Shown here: positions 47,901-53,978 of the stretch, in pieces | How the letters are laid out: each line of letters starts with the position of its first letter | Position numbering within the stretch: position 1 is the stretch's first letter | DNA from: Branchiostoma floridae | Lineage: Eukaryota; Chordata; Leptocardii; Amphioxiformes; Branchiostomatidae | Reading direction: 5' to 3' | Length of the DNA: 64,000 bases | Assembly: GCF_000003815.2 (NCBI RefSeq) | Contig: NC_049990.1 | Location: forward strand, 16,726,533 to 16,790,532 | Position numbers and translations under genes: made by a program | Notes under the pieces: generated by a model | Database searches by the model: none | What the model was told of the DNA's origin: nothing | Seen by the model: only the letters and a program-made list of their open reading frames with translations

Positions 47901-50900
47901 GTTAAGTTAAACATGCGGACATAAAAATGCAAATTAAGGTCTCATTTACATAATTTATGAGACAAAGCTACTACTACAATGTATCTTTCTTTGCTAAGCT
48001 AAGACTTTCATACTTTGAACACATTGTTATTTAGGTATGATATCTTTTTTGCAAATGTAGACATTTATGATAGGTCGCTCGTCACAAGGGATCACCTTTT
48101 TTGTTAACAGCAATGTCCTACAAACATTCATCGCGTAAAACAATATTCATACATACAGCCAAGCGAAAGGGATAGAACAAAAGTACAACACACATACAAC
48201 AACAATCATTAATACTTATAAACAATAAAACCGTCGCCATGGAATAGTTTTTATGGCCACACTTATTCCTTTTTTTCGCCCTTGCACATTATTTTTGGGT
48301 CTCCAGAAGATGACATCCAAGGAACTAAGTCGTATGTCGTAATATTTGTTACAAAATCCTGTTGGCGTATCGCCTTCTCACGCTCTCTGTGAAACGCCGC
48401 TCTGCGGAGGTAAAAAAACTGCAGCCGGCTCACACTAGAAGGACAGTTGCGTAATGGGGCGCATTTATACACGAAACAGAAAAGTTTCACAGTCCGAACC
48501 ATACAGTCTCAGAGTCGACACCTTCCGTGACCACATAGCACAATTTATATCTGTCTACCCCTCAAATAAGGCTTTTTACCTCTCATTCAACAAGTTTATC
48601 CGTACTACTTTATGTTCCCGCGTCATCGACCCGGGGGTCGCGCATAAATACTGTGTTCTGCTACCTTCAAGGTCCAGGCAACACTCGTACCGCGACCCGG
48701 CCTTGATCTCCACCCTCCCGACCAAGGTGAACCCTGCCCTGGTATATACAGGGATGAGCTCTGCGTAGCACTTGACGATGATTCTCTTCACCTTGGTTTC
48801 CTTTGCCTTCACGTGATCGATGAAAGCTTTCATCAACCCGGTTTCCCGATCCCCCTTCTCCTGTCATGTTCCTCCACACACAGCAACTGTAGGACCATAG
48901 TTTCACCATCTGGGTCGTGAACATTTCCTGTACCTGTGAAATCTGGAGTGAAGTGGTCGGCCTTCTGGCTCGCCCCGCGAAGAAACCCTCGCAACTTCTC
49001 ACCATCGAAGTAGCCGAAGCAGAGATGCGGGGCCGCACGGTAGAGCTCCTGGTATCTTTCCAACGATACGAACCGGTCGAAACGAAAGCACTTGTCGCGT
49101 AGCGTCCACGCAGCTTTCAGCTCGTCTTCATTGCGAATCACCCGGATGACTTCTTCCGAGCGTGGGTTCTGATTGAAAAGATCGTCAGAAGATGATGAAA
49201 GCATATCCTGCATGCTGCCAGCTTCGTGGATTGGGGACGCTGCTTCCGCCGTGTGGACGATTTCAGGGCATCCGCCAGTCATTCAATATACAGCCTCTTA
49301 ACAATAGTTTCCTATATAAAAATAAAGAGGAGAAAATAACTCAACTTTTTTTGTTTCTGGCACACAAACATACCCTCATATGAAAACCCGTCATCTCAGC
49401 TGTCAAAAAAAAAAAAAAAAAACATGTCGCCATGAATCTTACGGCACGGTCTTCCGTGAAACTAAAAAAAATGACCCTTGACCTCAAAACTACACCACAA
49501 CCCAGTGATGAGGCGTATAAGTAGCTACTCTGGTATCCTCTTTACTAAGTCAGAAATACCACAAGGGCATAAGTGCGGTGGGTTCTTTAACGTGCTCGAG
49601 GCATGGCGCTCATTAAACGGGAACTCCATTTAACGTCATATCCGAGGGGCGTCTTTTAAGCTAAGGGCACAACCCGCCGTACGTGCAAATACGTGCTATA
49701 TCTACGTGTTAAAACACGGGCAATCTTTTTGGATCCGTAAGTGGTAAGTACTGCCTCCGTACGAACTCGTAGGGAATCCGACGGATTTTGGAGCACGCAG
49801 ACACGCCGTAGAACTTTACGTGCAGGCAGAACTTTGTGTGCCATCAGGCTGCGGATTCGTCCCCCGTACGTGCCAGTACGGGCGACACACCTGCCCTGTA
49901 CAACCTGAACGTTTTCAGAAATACCTGGCAGACGTGGGCGCCCCCCCCCCAAAAAAAAACCGGACAAATTGCACGAACGGCAGGTTGTGCCCTTAGCTTA
50001 ACCGATGCTACACATTTTCACCAGAGTGAAGTGAGGAAATTCGTGTAACCGGGGGTAAACACCTTACAACATGGCACAACTTAGGAGCATATCAGGAAAT
50101 TGAACTCAGGAACTTATAATATTCTGGACCCAACACTCTAACCATCACACCACACGATGCCAATGCTGTGTCTAGAGCAGAATTACTCAATGGTTACGTT
50201 GTATCTGGTGCATCATTGGTAGCTTGTAACAGAAAATGTATCTCACCTTTCGCTATTTCCGCACTTTTTCTTTCCTTTTTTGTTGCCCAGAGAACAGGCC
50301 ACAGAACAGCATACATGGACATAATGGTAGAAGGAAGCTATCAAAAGCCAACGATTTGCAGTGTAGTGCACAGAAACTGACATTGAATGGTAGTCCGACC
50401 TCTAAACTGTCCATACATATAGAGCATACCATAATGTCAGCATTCGAACAAATATTTGTTACCTTTGGCCCCCTGCCTGCAAATGACAACAAGCGGCCAA
50501 ACAGTCTCCGAATATGTTGCTATAAAGCTTTCTGGACACCCATGGCCAAATATGCATAAAAGTCTGTTTTTTTCAACATCATAAAAACCCAAGAAACCTA
50601 GCCTGTAATATCCAGCTTCACAATGAAAACATTTCCAAGGAAAAGAGTGAAAACGCCAACGAAAAGTATATTTTCAGGTAGTTTTAAAAAGGATTGACCT
50701 TCGTTGGTGTGGACAACTGACCTTTGGCCAAGGCCGGATGAACCGGTTTTTGGTGACGCCTCAGTGGCTAGCCTAATAGTATAGAGGGCGTCCGTTTGAC
50801 AAGATCTCCCAAAATTCCGCAGGCATGTCAGGAATTTTTCCAAAGGCACGTGTAGTTGCATCATCTCTTTAGAGGGGAATGACTCGGGGATGGGATAACG

Positions 50901-52404
50901 GATCTTCATGATATTTTGAATGTAGATAGCTTCAGACATGCCTTACATAATTAAATGCCAATCATGAAAATAAGGGAATAATTTGCATAGTCAATGATGG
51001 CAGTTTATATTTTTATTGCCACACTTATTACACCTGGGTGGGGTTAGGAAGGTCGTGCAAAGTTATTTTCCTAAGTTCCCTATATTTTTCAGGAGACAAC
51101 TGTGAAATAGCGAGGCAGAACGTTGCCAAGTTTGCAGTGTCTGTCTTGGGGATCCTCCAACAGTCACCACCAGGCCGATCATCAACAGCTGATACCGCAC
51201 CAGAACCCAAGGGGGTAAGCAAGGAAGAGAAAGACTTCAACACACGGGCTAAGAAGGAGAATCCCAAAGGCAAGGAGCTCGAGTCAGCCACGACGAAATC
51301 ACCAGGGACGGACAAAACCGGTACATCAAATAGGAAGGCTCCCATTAGCACTGCGGCTGAACCGATTGTCGTACACGTGGCCGGTTCCCGACTACAGGAC
51401 GATGGTAAGAGTGAGTTGTTTCATCGGGTTTGTAAGAAATTAAATAATGAAGACTCTCTTTACACAGCCGTTGTCTTATGTACACTGGCGTTTCGGTTAC
51501 CGCCAAAACTTCCACCTTGTTTAGTTAAATACTGACGGATTCACGTTGTAATACAGTGTAGGTGTCGCTGCTAACAGTTGCAGTCCCAAACGTAATGATA
51601 AGAGCTCTATCAAACTCAACAAGATCACCAACAGCTGCAGATGTTATTCATTTATTGGGTGGACCGACTTCTCTCCGATCGCAGCGAGGAGGTCAAAATA
51701 GGCGGGGCCCAATCGCAAGGGTCTTTGGCGGTTGCCATGCATTATGCACTAATTCAGGTGACCTCGAGCTCACTACGGCAGTATATTATACAACAACGTC
51801 CCCATCTTGGAGCTAATTATGTATACTCTTCAAGCAGAGGCTAGACCACTGCCTTGTCCCTTATGTTTCAACCATGTCTCGAGCAATTTGTGATAAATCT
51901 TTCGTTCATTTTGTAGATAAACCTGCCCAAGCGGATGACAGTATACGAAACTACAAAGCCATCCTACAACAACACGTGCAGAAACAGCGCTTACAGTTGC
52001 CTCCACCAAAATACCACGACTCCAACACCGAGGAGAAGACTTTTCTGTCAACGGTGAGGTTCGAGACATCAGGCGCATTTCAGACAACCGAAGCTGCCCC
52101 CAGTAAGAAAGATTCGGAACAAAATGCTGCAAAATCAGTCATTGATCTATTAGAACATCCATCAGGTAATGGTAGCAACTACAAAGGCATTCTTCAGCAA
52201 TATGCAACGAAGTTAGATAGCAATGACATACCCAAGTATCAGACATATAGCTGTGAGGGAGGGTTTAAAACTGTTGTAATCTGCCGTGCTATTACTAAAA
52301 CGGCTAGTCTTGAAGTTACTTCGGAAGCATGTAATAGCAAGAAGGAAGCGCAACAAAGAGCAGCGTACAGAGCAGTAGAGTTGCTCGACATACCATTGCA
52401 ATGA
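23619..52404 (+). CDS. CXorf38-like HEPN, coiled-coil, eight-dsRBD protein (multi-exon, about 1,234-1,255 aa)
   Basis: Sixteen candidate exons join with matching phases to 3,768 coding bases; without the doubtful exon 2b the protein is 1,234 aa. Residues below count exon 2b. 1-180: CXorf38 family module with YKNWLRVG, a Cys set (C55, C57, C65, C68), WEVAK, FMPRG and VTEVRNRTMHS. R174 to H179 forms the RNxxxH motif of HEPN nucleases. About 225-400: coiled coil. About 405-1255: eight dsRBDs (405-478, 487-552, 594-662, 667-756, 849-915, 919-1010, 1104-1174, 1178-1255). Known: dsRBDs bind dsRNA and many HEPN proteins cleave RNA. Inferred: a dsRNA-triggered RNase or dsRNA-assembled scaffold in cytosolic immunity. 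There is no signal peptide or membrane segment. No dsRBD shows the GPxH loop motif, so dsRNA affinity is uncertain. Intron 1 (15.5 kb) holds POMK antisense. Confidence 0.85.
23817..25361 (+). other. Intron 1, first part: repeat-derived sequence
   Basis: TTTTTGGTGACGCCTTAGG at about 23848 and TGCAAAAATTCTAGGAATTG at about 23898 are shared, inverted, with 33460-33530; the GACGCCT end also recurs at 50748 and 54415. A cluster of GGAATTCC-type motifs follows (23970-24130). A weak inverted pair (TTTATTGTTTCTCGGATTT at 24917, and its inverse at about 25222) suggests a MITE at about 24907-25247. No exon seen. Confidence 0.45.
25362..25455 (-). repeat. (TTCA)n tail of a minus-strand retroelement
   Basis: About 23 copies of GAAT (plus strand). 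On the minus strand it follows TTGATCAAATAAAACATATTCA, i.e. an AATAAA signal and a tetranucleotide tail. The body of the element extends rightwards, limit unknown. Confidence 0.7.
25933..26208. mobile_element. MITE with ~57-bp inverted repeats in the POMK 3' UTR
   Basis: Left arm ACATCTTGGTCACGGAGAAT, then CCTAGTCTCGATCTCGCGAG. The right arm is its inverse with a few mismatches, reading ATCGAGACTAGGCCATTCTC then CGTGACCAAGATGT. It ends 21 bases past the POMK stop codon, so POMK mRNA would carry the hairpin. Confidence 0.75.
26230..26958 (-). CDS. POMK: POMK exon 2 (kinase domain, stop)
   Basis: Starts after TTTTGTAG with GTT TAC AAC (VYNATWKGHTVAYNN) and ends RIKAK-stop at 26230-26232. Confidence 0.93.
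   Translation of the reverse strand, partial: VYNATWKGHTVAYNNLSKPHHRKFFLRNVEMLRKMQPTSHVVQLVGSCNLTFLTEYYRLGSALNIQAILDGKSSDVRTRFNVAISYIEAIHFLHNSPVGTRVMCDAYKLKHFLSQFLVTDDLRLVLNDLDDIPEVNPEENRFVKCARRNLHSNFDAPEQRENKLFNQSKIMPPYDEKSDIWRIPPVVDYLLGNVNGSDVVRSHLIEVHQRCQNMDPKQRPSAEVVLKEYNRIRNMLFRIKAK
26230..30908 (-). CDS. POMK: Protein O-mannose kinase (SGK196)
   Basis: Two exons (30543-30908 and 26230-26958, minus strand, phase 0) encode 364 aa; the human protein is about 350. Residues 7-24 are a signal-anchor helix (RRVVSLLLILLFLYLLNN), giving type II topology in the ER. A conserved Cys segment, LCPPGSFRLATMETCMPWLGC, matches the human position. The kinase-like domain follows: GGTKKVYNATWKG, TEYYRLGSALN, HNSPVGTRVMCDAYKL (catalytic-loop Asp near 227), LVLNDLDD (DFG-equivalent Asp near 250) and PPYDEKSDIWRIPPV. 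Known role: phosphorylates the 6-position of O-mannose in the core M3 glycan of alpha-dystroglycan, enabling matriglycan synthesis. The gene lies wholly inside intron 1 of the HEPN-dsRBD gene, opposite strand. Its own intron (26959-30542) contains two transposons and a retroelement fragment. Confidence 0.93.
26971..27420 (-). mobile_element. 5'-truncated non-LTR retrotransposon fragment
   Basis: The minus-strand frame reads PQEIYKSLVPINACHSHSTR, then QSLHDYRLPKARNNRSV and KMWNLLPGDF-stop, the usual C-terminal tail of CR1/L2 ORF2. A 3' UTR with AATAAAC-like repeats follows, ending near 26971. It lies inside the POMK intron. Confidence 0.7.
28187..30204 (-). mobile_element. DNA transposon, AGCCCCGGTCACAAG family, left copy (with nested insertion)
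   Basis: Both ends are AGCCCCGGTCACAAGAATCG and its inverse. Subtracting the 947-bp nested insert leaves about 1.07 kb, matching the right copy 31300-32399 in inverted orientation. The interior is rich in CGTACGA and TGCGATGG motifs. No transposase seen. Confidence 0.75.
28391..29333. mobile_element. piggyBac-like non-autonomous element, nested
   Basis: Ends CCCTCATCCGACCGTATGGG and its inverse (29298-29333 region) are flanked by TTAA (28387-28390, 29334-29337). Three copies of the palindrome GGGGTCA(TTTTT/AAAAA)TGACCCC lie at 28410, 28585 and 29273. The paralogous right copy has an undisturbed TTAA at the same spot (about 32199). Confidence 0.8.
30234..30448. mobile_element. MITE, TACTGTAAAT family, copy 2
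   Basis: TACTGTAAATGCAGA at the left, AATTTACAGTA at the right. Same interior as 7937-8130. It sits between the left transposon copy and POMK exon 1, in the POMK intron. Confidence 0.7.
30543..30908 (-). CDS. POMK: POMK exon 1 (start, signal anchor)
   Basis: 122 codons from ATG at 30908-30906; ends ASGGTKK; donor AAG|GTAACT. Confidence 0.92.
31300..32399 (+). mobile_element. DNA transposon, AGCCCCGGTCACAAG family, right copy
   Basis: Perfect terminal inverted repeats with a TTA target duplication (31297-31299, 32400-32402), compatible with PIF/Harbinger but unproven. It is the inverted partner of 28187-30204, with POMK exon 1 between them. A MITE end fragment (31187-31212, CTGCATTTACAG) lies just outside. 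Confidence 0.75.
32431..32587 (+). repeat. 34-bp minisatellite, 4.6 copies
   Basis: Unit boundaries at 32431, 32465, 32499, 32533 and 32567, exactly 34 bp apart. Core CCATACATGCCTGGGAACAT then GCCAGGCTAACATT. Units 2-4 are identical. Confidence 0.95.
32843..32930. repeat. (TG)n/(GA)n microsatellite
   Basis: Mostly TG with a short GAGA interruption. Confidence 0.9.
32942..33053 (+). repeat. Three spaced copies of CCTTTAGTATATGCCATGAA
   Basis: Near-identical ~27-bp blocks at about 32943, 32990 and 33028 with unrelated spacers. Confidence 0.8.
34457..36300 (+). pseudogene. ORF2 part 1: 2A-like leader, AP endonuclease, start of RT
   Basis: The leader ends LLLSGDIHTNPGP (residues 87-98 of the frame), a 2A-like ribosome-skipping signature with His where Glu is usual. 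Endonuclease motifs follow: VGHININSLRNKV, ILAISETHLD, VGCIYRPPN, LALGDYNINW and LGYTDHNLI. The RT N-terminal region is KSTGFDNIDN and FPTEWKRAKILPL. The frame is lost at an A7 run (36289-36295). Confidence 0.8.
36300..37482 (+). pseudogene. ORF2 part 2: reverse transcriptase
   Basis: Resumes at RPFSLLPALSKLLEKV, then LDFSAAFDVVNHEI, GVPQGSCLGPLLFCVY and the catalytic MYADDTT, then KLLGMLMDQQLTW and the thumb. The frame is lost again in a 13-G run (37470-37482). Confidence 0.8.
37483..37666 (+). pseudogene. ORF2 part 3: C-terminal tail
   Basis: A third frame reads LRLPKPKTSAATRTFLYRC, then VKSYNSLPQHFKSAT and ends LQHWW-stop at 37664-37666, the usual end of this ORF2 family. Confidence 0.7.
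38055..38639 (-). mobile_element. Mariner-derived MITE
   Basis: Inverted termini of ~44 bp, TACGAGGGGCGGTCAATAAG at the left and its inverse at the right, starting and ending in TA. On the minus strand the interior holds a decayed transposase N-terminus, MEPVECRAMIRFLYLKGRTP then KKIFDEMKETYGDDA and KRWHREFKHG, the helix-turn-helix part of mariner-type transposases. The DDE catalytic region is deleted. Confidence 0.8.
38830..38929. other. Assembly gap (100 N, conventional size)
   Basis: Exactly 100 N implies unknown true length. It lies in intron 1 of the HEPN-dsRBD gene. Confidence 0.99.
39298..39414 (+). CDS. HEPN-dsRBD gene, exon 2
   Basis: 39 codons: DCKSWRQELATHYKGNKSQ, then IYWTNCTPNKWSKEPWEVAK. 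Acceptor TTTTCGTAG, donor AAA|GTAAGT. Completes the Cys cluster begun in exon 1 (CKDC). Confidence 0.9.
39429..39807 (+). mobile_element. tRNA-derived SINE
   Basis: The head has box A (TGGCGCAACCGGCAGGG) and box B (GAGTTCGAATC). The central domain CGGATAGGACGTTAAATGG then GCACGTTAAAGAACCC is shared with copies at 49560-50161 (minus) and 53516-53978. A-rich tail AAATAAACAAACAAAC. It begins 15 bp after the exon 2 donor. Confidence 0.7.
39897..39955 (+). repeat. tRNA-like SINE head fragment
   Basis: TTTTGGCTAAGTGGTTGTGG resembles box A and GAAATTGAATCCCGGG resembles box B. There is no acceptor-stem pairing, so it is not a functional tRNA. Confidence 0.4.
40192..40254 (+). CDS. HEPN-dsRBD gene, exon 2b (possible cassette exon)
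   Basis: 21 open codons (NEIWCRQRGIKYILYKAYPSK), acceptor TTCACAG, donor AAG|GTACAG, phase 0 on both sides so it can be skipped cleanly. It would insert between WEVAK and VFMPRG, which are contiguous in human CXorf38, so it may be alternative or unused. Confidence 0.5.
40329..40457 (+). CDS. HEPN-dsRBD gene, exon 3
   Basis: 43 codons: VFMPRGQSIGNIGPETSDTS, then ALLNFLVHCKCCNKYVSVKATQK. The FMPRG and ALLNF blocks are CXorf38 family landmarks. Confidence 0.9.
40921..41076 (+). CDS. HEPN-dsRBD gene, exon 4 (RNxxxH motif)
   Basis: 52 codons: VTEVRNRTMHSADLTFSQQ onward to DEISK. Carries R-N-R-T-M-H. Donor AAG|GTAGGC. Confidence 0.9.
41208..41375. repeat. Imperfect (CTCT) pyrimidine-rich tract in intron 4
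   Basis: CTCTCTCTGACTCT-type repeats. Confidence 0.85.
41481..41657 (+). CDS. HEPN-dsRBD gene, exon 5
   Basis: 59 codons, IQTEDFHISADKACADAEV onward; heptad-like ELMEDYRKSLELHEKELG. Donor GAG|GTATGA. Confidence 0.9.
42220..42580 (+). CDS. HEPN-dsRBD gene, exon 6 (coiled coil)
   Basis: 120 codons plus one base. Dense heptads (LGKVEGDVSNIKDEVNQLEK, VTTRVDDEFSDVRAAIGDVR, VKEDLTKVKQKLLEA) predict an extended coiled coil and oligomerisation. Ends in a short Pro/Ser linker. Confidence 0.9.
42907..43155 (+). CDS. HEPN-dsRBD gene, exon 7 (dsRBD1)
   Basis: A complete dsRBD: helix 1 NTLQEYLDKEKLPKPKYV, strands SYRVVLQYKN, helix 2 SKKVAIQKACELALQRLG with the basic KK start. Phase 1 in and out. Confidence 0.9.
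43283..43500 (+). repeat. Tandem duplication in intron 7
   Basis: TATAGATCACGTGACTTGG and GGACCAAACGTTGCAGGAAG with TCCTCCGTCTACA occur at 43283-43355 and again, slightly diverged, at 43421-43494. Confidence 0.8.
43565..43699 (+). CDS. HEPN-dsRBD gene, exon 8 (dsRBD2, first half)
   Basis: 44 codons plus split codons: THFRAELQEYLKKQGQDPD, then GFSAQVRMIGRAEFPQ. The domain is completed by exon 9. Confidence 0.88.
44373..44534 (+). CDS. HEPN-dsRBD gene, exon 9 (dsRBD2 helix 2 and linker)
   Basis: DTSSTKKEAEQSAAEKALLA then LGLPLP is a canonical helix 2, followed by a basic linker (RPRQTSPKHGANASNKVKDD). Acceptor CATACAG, donor A|GTAAGA. Confidence 0.88.
45111..45560 (+). CDS. HEPN-dsRBD gene, exon 10 (dsRBD3 and first half of dsRBD4)
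   Basis: dsRBD3: NTDYKTVLKGHVKKQKLPAP, STVTFQTRGAYQT, GKKESEQNAAREAVRMLGI. Then the start of dsRBD4: TNYKGALQENVDPSNAP and GFVSVVRCKAIIELCSF. Confidence 0.9.
46093..46404 (+). CDS. HEPN-dsRBD gene, exon 11 (dsRBD4 helix 2 and linker)
   Basis: Helix 2 is TAAEQRVAKFALDILGL, lacking the KK pair. About 80 residues of Thr/Ser/Pro-rich linker follow. Confidence 0.87.
46797..47121 (+). CDS. HEPN-dsRBD gene, exon 12 (dsRBD5 and start of dsRBD6)
   Basis: dsRBD5: PYKNILQKHVQDQKLPSPRY, STVSFKTRGAYQT, SKKEAEQNAAKAVLEMLK. dsRBD6 starts ANYKGALQEYATKESSS. Ends in phase 2 (TYR). Confidence 0.9.
47602..47735 (+). CDS. HEPN-dsRBD gene, exon 13 (dsRBD6 strands)
   Basis: NQDGYISVVRCQAISEPCSF, then an acidic loop. 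Acceptor TTTTTATAG, donor G|GTTAGT. Confidence 0.85.
48576..49282 (-). pseudogene. GNAT N-acetyltransferase, AANAT-like, single exon with one frameshift
   Basis: From ATG at 49282 the minus strand reads a GNAT N-terminus: EEVIRVIRNEDELKAAWTLR, LERYQELYRAAPHLCFGYF, then motif A, MVLQLLCVEEHDRRRGIGK, with the acetyl-CoA loop R-R-G-I-G. A stop follows one codon later. One base out of frame the domain resumes as GLMKAFIDHVKAKETKVKRI, then AELIPVYTRAGFTLVGRVEI, ending at 48576. The break is near 48843. The layout resembles invertebrate arylalkylamine (serotonin) N-acetyltransferase-like proteins. It is intronless and lies antisense in the intron between exons 13 and 14 of the HEPN-dsRBD gene. Either a recent pseudogene or a one-base assembly error; both halves are otherwise clean, favouring error or very recent loss. 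Confidence 0.7.
49560..50161 (-). mobile_element. tRNA-derived SINE, minus strand, split by a MITE
   Basis: On the minus strand a tRNA-like head (GATGGTTAGAGTGTTGGGT and GAGTTCAATTTCC), then the shared central domain with GACGTTAAATGGAG and GCACGTTAAAGAACCC. Interrupted at 49660-49997. Confidence 0.65.
49660..49997. mobile_element. MITE nested in the SINE, TTAA flanks
   Basis: GCTAAGGGCACAACCCGCCG at the left and GGCAGGTTGTGCCCTTAGC at the right are inverted. TTAA lies at 49656-49659 and 49998-50001. Rejoining at TTAA restores SINE sequence seen in the 53516 copy. The interior has many ACGTGC/GTACGT repeats. Confidence 0.7.
51093..51404 (+). CDS. HEPN-dsRBD gene, exon 14 (dsRBD6 helix 2 and linker)
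   Basis: Helix 2 EIARQNVAKFAVSVLGI, again without KK, then a Lys/Ser/Pro-rich linker of about 85 residues. Same layout as exon 11. Confidence 0.86.
51917..52404 (+). CDS. HEPN-dsRBD gene, exon 15 (dsRBD7, dsRBD8, stop)
   Basis: dsRBD7: RNYKAILQQHVQKQRL, STVRFETSGAFQT, SKKDSEQNAAKSVIDLLE. dsRBD8: SNYKGILQQYATKLDSND, FKTVVICRAITKTAS, NSKKEAQQRAAYRAVELLDI, then stop at 52402-52404. This pair has no internal intron. Confidence 0.9.
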
Positions 52405-53515
52405 ACACTTGCAATGGCAAATGAACTGTTCCCTTACTCAAAGAATCGAATTACCGGCATTTGGGACCCAATCGCTCGGTATTTTTAGCTATCTGACCCA
52501 AAATATGACCCAAATGCTGTGGGTACGTTCTTTTTATTACAACAGTTTACAAAAACACAACTATTTTGAGAGAAGATTAAAGAATGCCATCTACATCAAG
52601 GTGCACCAAATTTCCCTCAACCAGGAAGGGGTGAGGTCTGTACCGATGTCCGATAACCTTTGATCCATTGCTGACGTTACACGTGCATAAAACACGTGTA
52701 AAACACGTGTCCAAGGGGTCAGATATGTTTTAAAAGACCAAGCGGTTCGGTTGAAAAATCTGAGAAGGCATTTCATTGTTTTGCGCAATTTTTTTTTTTA
52801 AATTATGTAATTAACCAACTCAGATTAACTTTAATGCAATGAACACCTTTGCAGGGTCAGAAAAAGTATTGGTGCCTTGCGTACCTTTTAAGTACCTTTT
52901 AATCAATTTTTGAGCCCGTTTAGAGTGATTTTCAAACCACGAAGCTGCTGTCACAATATATTAAAATGTAGTAGTAAGATTAATTACAAATATTTGAAAA
53001 TGTTTTACCCAAGAAATATCTTAGTCAAAACACGTTCTCCATAATAAATAGGTATAAATTTGCACATTTTAGAAATACTATAGCCTATTTTGGGCCTGAA
53101 CTGTCATTTTAGATGAATCTTTGATGTTGAGTATTTTACTTGAGAAGACAATACTGTCAACTAGCAATGTATCAATTAGCCACAAAGTGCAATGTATGTT
53201 GTAATCTTGCTTTTCCATTGCGTGCTGGGAGACGTGGGGGTTATGGGTAGCTCGTCATTACCATGGCAACGTGTATGGGTCCAGTCCGGTTTATGTTTTC
53301 TTGACAATGAGGGTGTTGCGTATTAGTTTCCCATAATGCCCCACATCTTCCGGCATGCAACGGGCTCGGTGTAAAGGTATATGTTGTTACTGTACTTCAC
53401 CGGTTCATAATTAAATCGGACAAATGAAAATAAGACGCCTATCATGTTTTATATCGATAACATTAGTTATCTCCGGATCTAGATTATCATATTTAGTATA
53501 GTCTTTTATATCAGA
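52405..53515 (+). other. 3' flank of HEPN-dsRBD gene, probable 3' UTR
   Basis: AT-rich, no gene seen. The first clear AATAAA on this strand is at 53043-53048, a candidate poly(A) signal. Confidence 0.4.
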
Positions 53516-53978
53516 TGGGGCCGCGTAGCACAGTGGTAGTGTATTCGGCCCGCGACCGAGAGGTCGCCTATTCGAATCCGCCTGCCGTGTTGCCGGTCTT
53601 GTGCCCTTGGGAAAGGCACTTTACACGACTTTCCTCACTTTACTCAAGTGTAAAATGAGTCGTCCCTCGGATAGGACGTTAAATGGAGGTCCCGTGTATG
53701 GGGAGAGCCATACTCCATGCACGTTAAAGAACCCCCACATGTGCGATGGTGCGGTGTGCGTTGGTGCAAATCTTTCTGTTGGGAGTTGGTGATTCACTTC
53801 AAATCACCCGGATGGAGGCCTGGCGAACCTCTGTCTCGTATCAGCCACATAGTGATCTACATCATTCACCCGGACGGGTGTGTCACCCCGTAAGGGGCGG
53901 TATAACCCGTCGTGTGGTGCGAACATGTCCTGGATGGTTTGCCCCAACACAAATTAGGGGCTGAACAAGAACAAGAAG
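53516..53978 (+). mobile_element. tRNA-derived SINE
   Basis: Box A TAGCACAGTGGTAGTG, box B TATTCGAATCC, then TCGGATAGGACGTTAAATGG and GCACGTTAAAGAACCC, and an (ACAAGA)n tail. The 5' and 3' tRNA ends do not pair, so it is not a tRNA gene. Confidence 0.75.

Noticed and set aside
53516-53590. Possible tRNA gene
   Set aside because: A and B boxes are present but the acceptor stem does not pair, and the sequence continues into a SINE body with tail.
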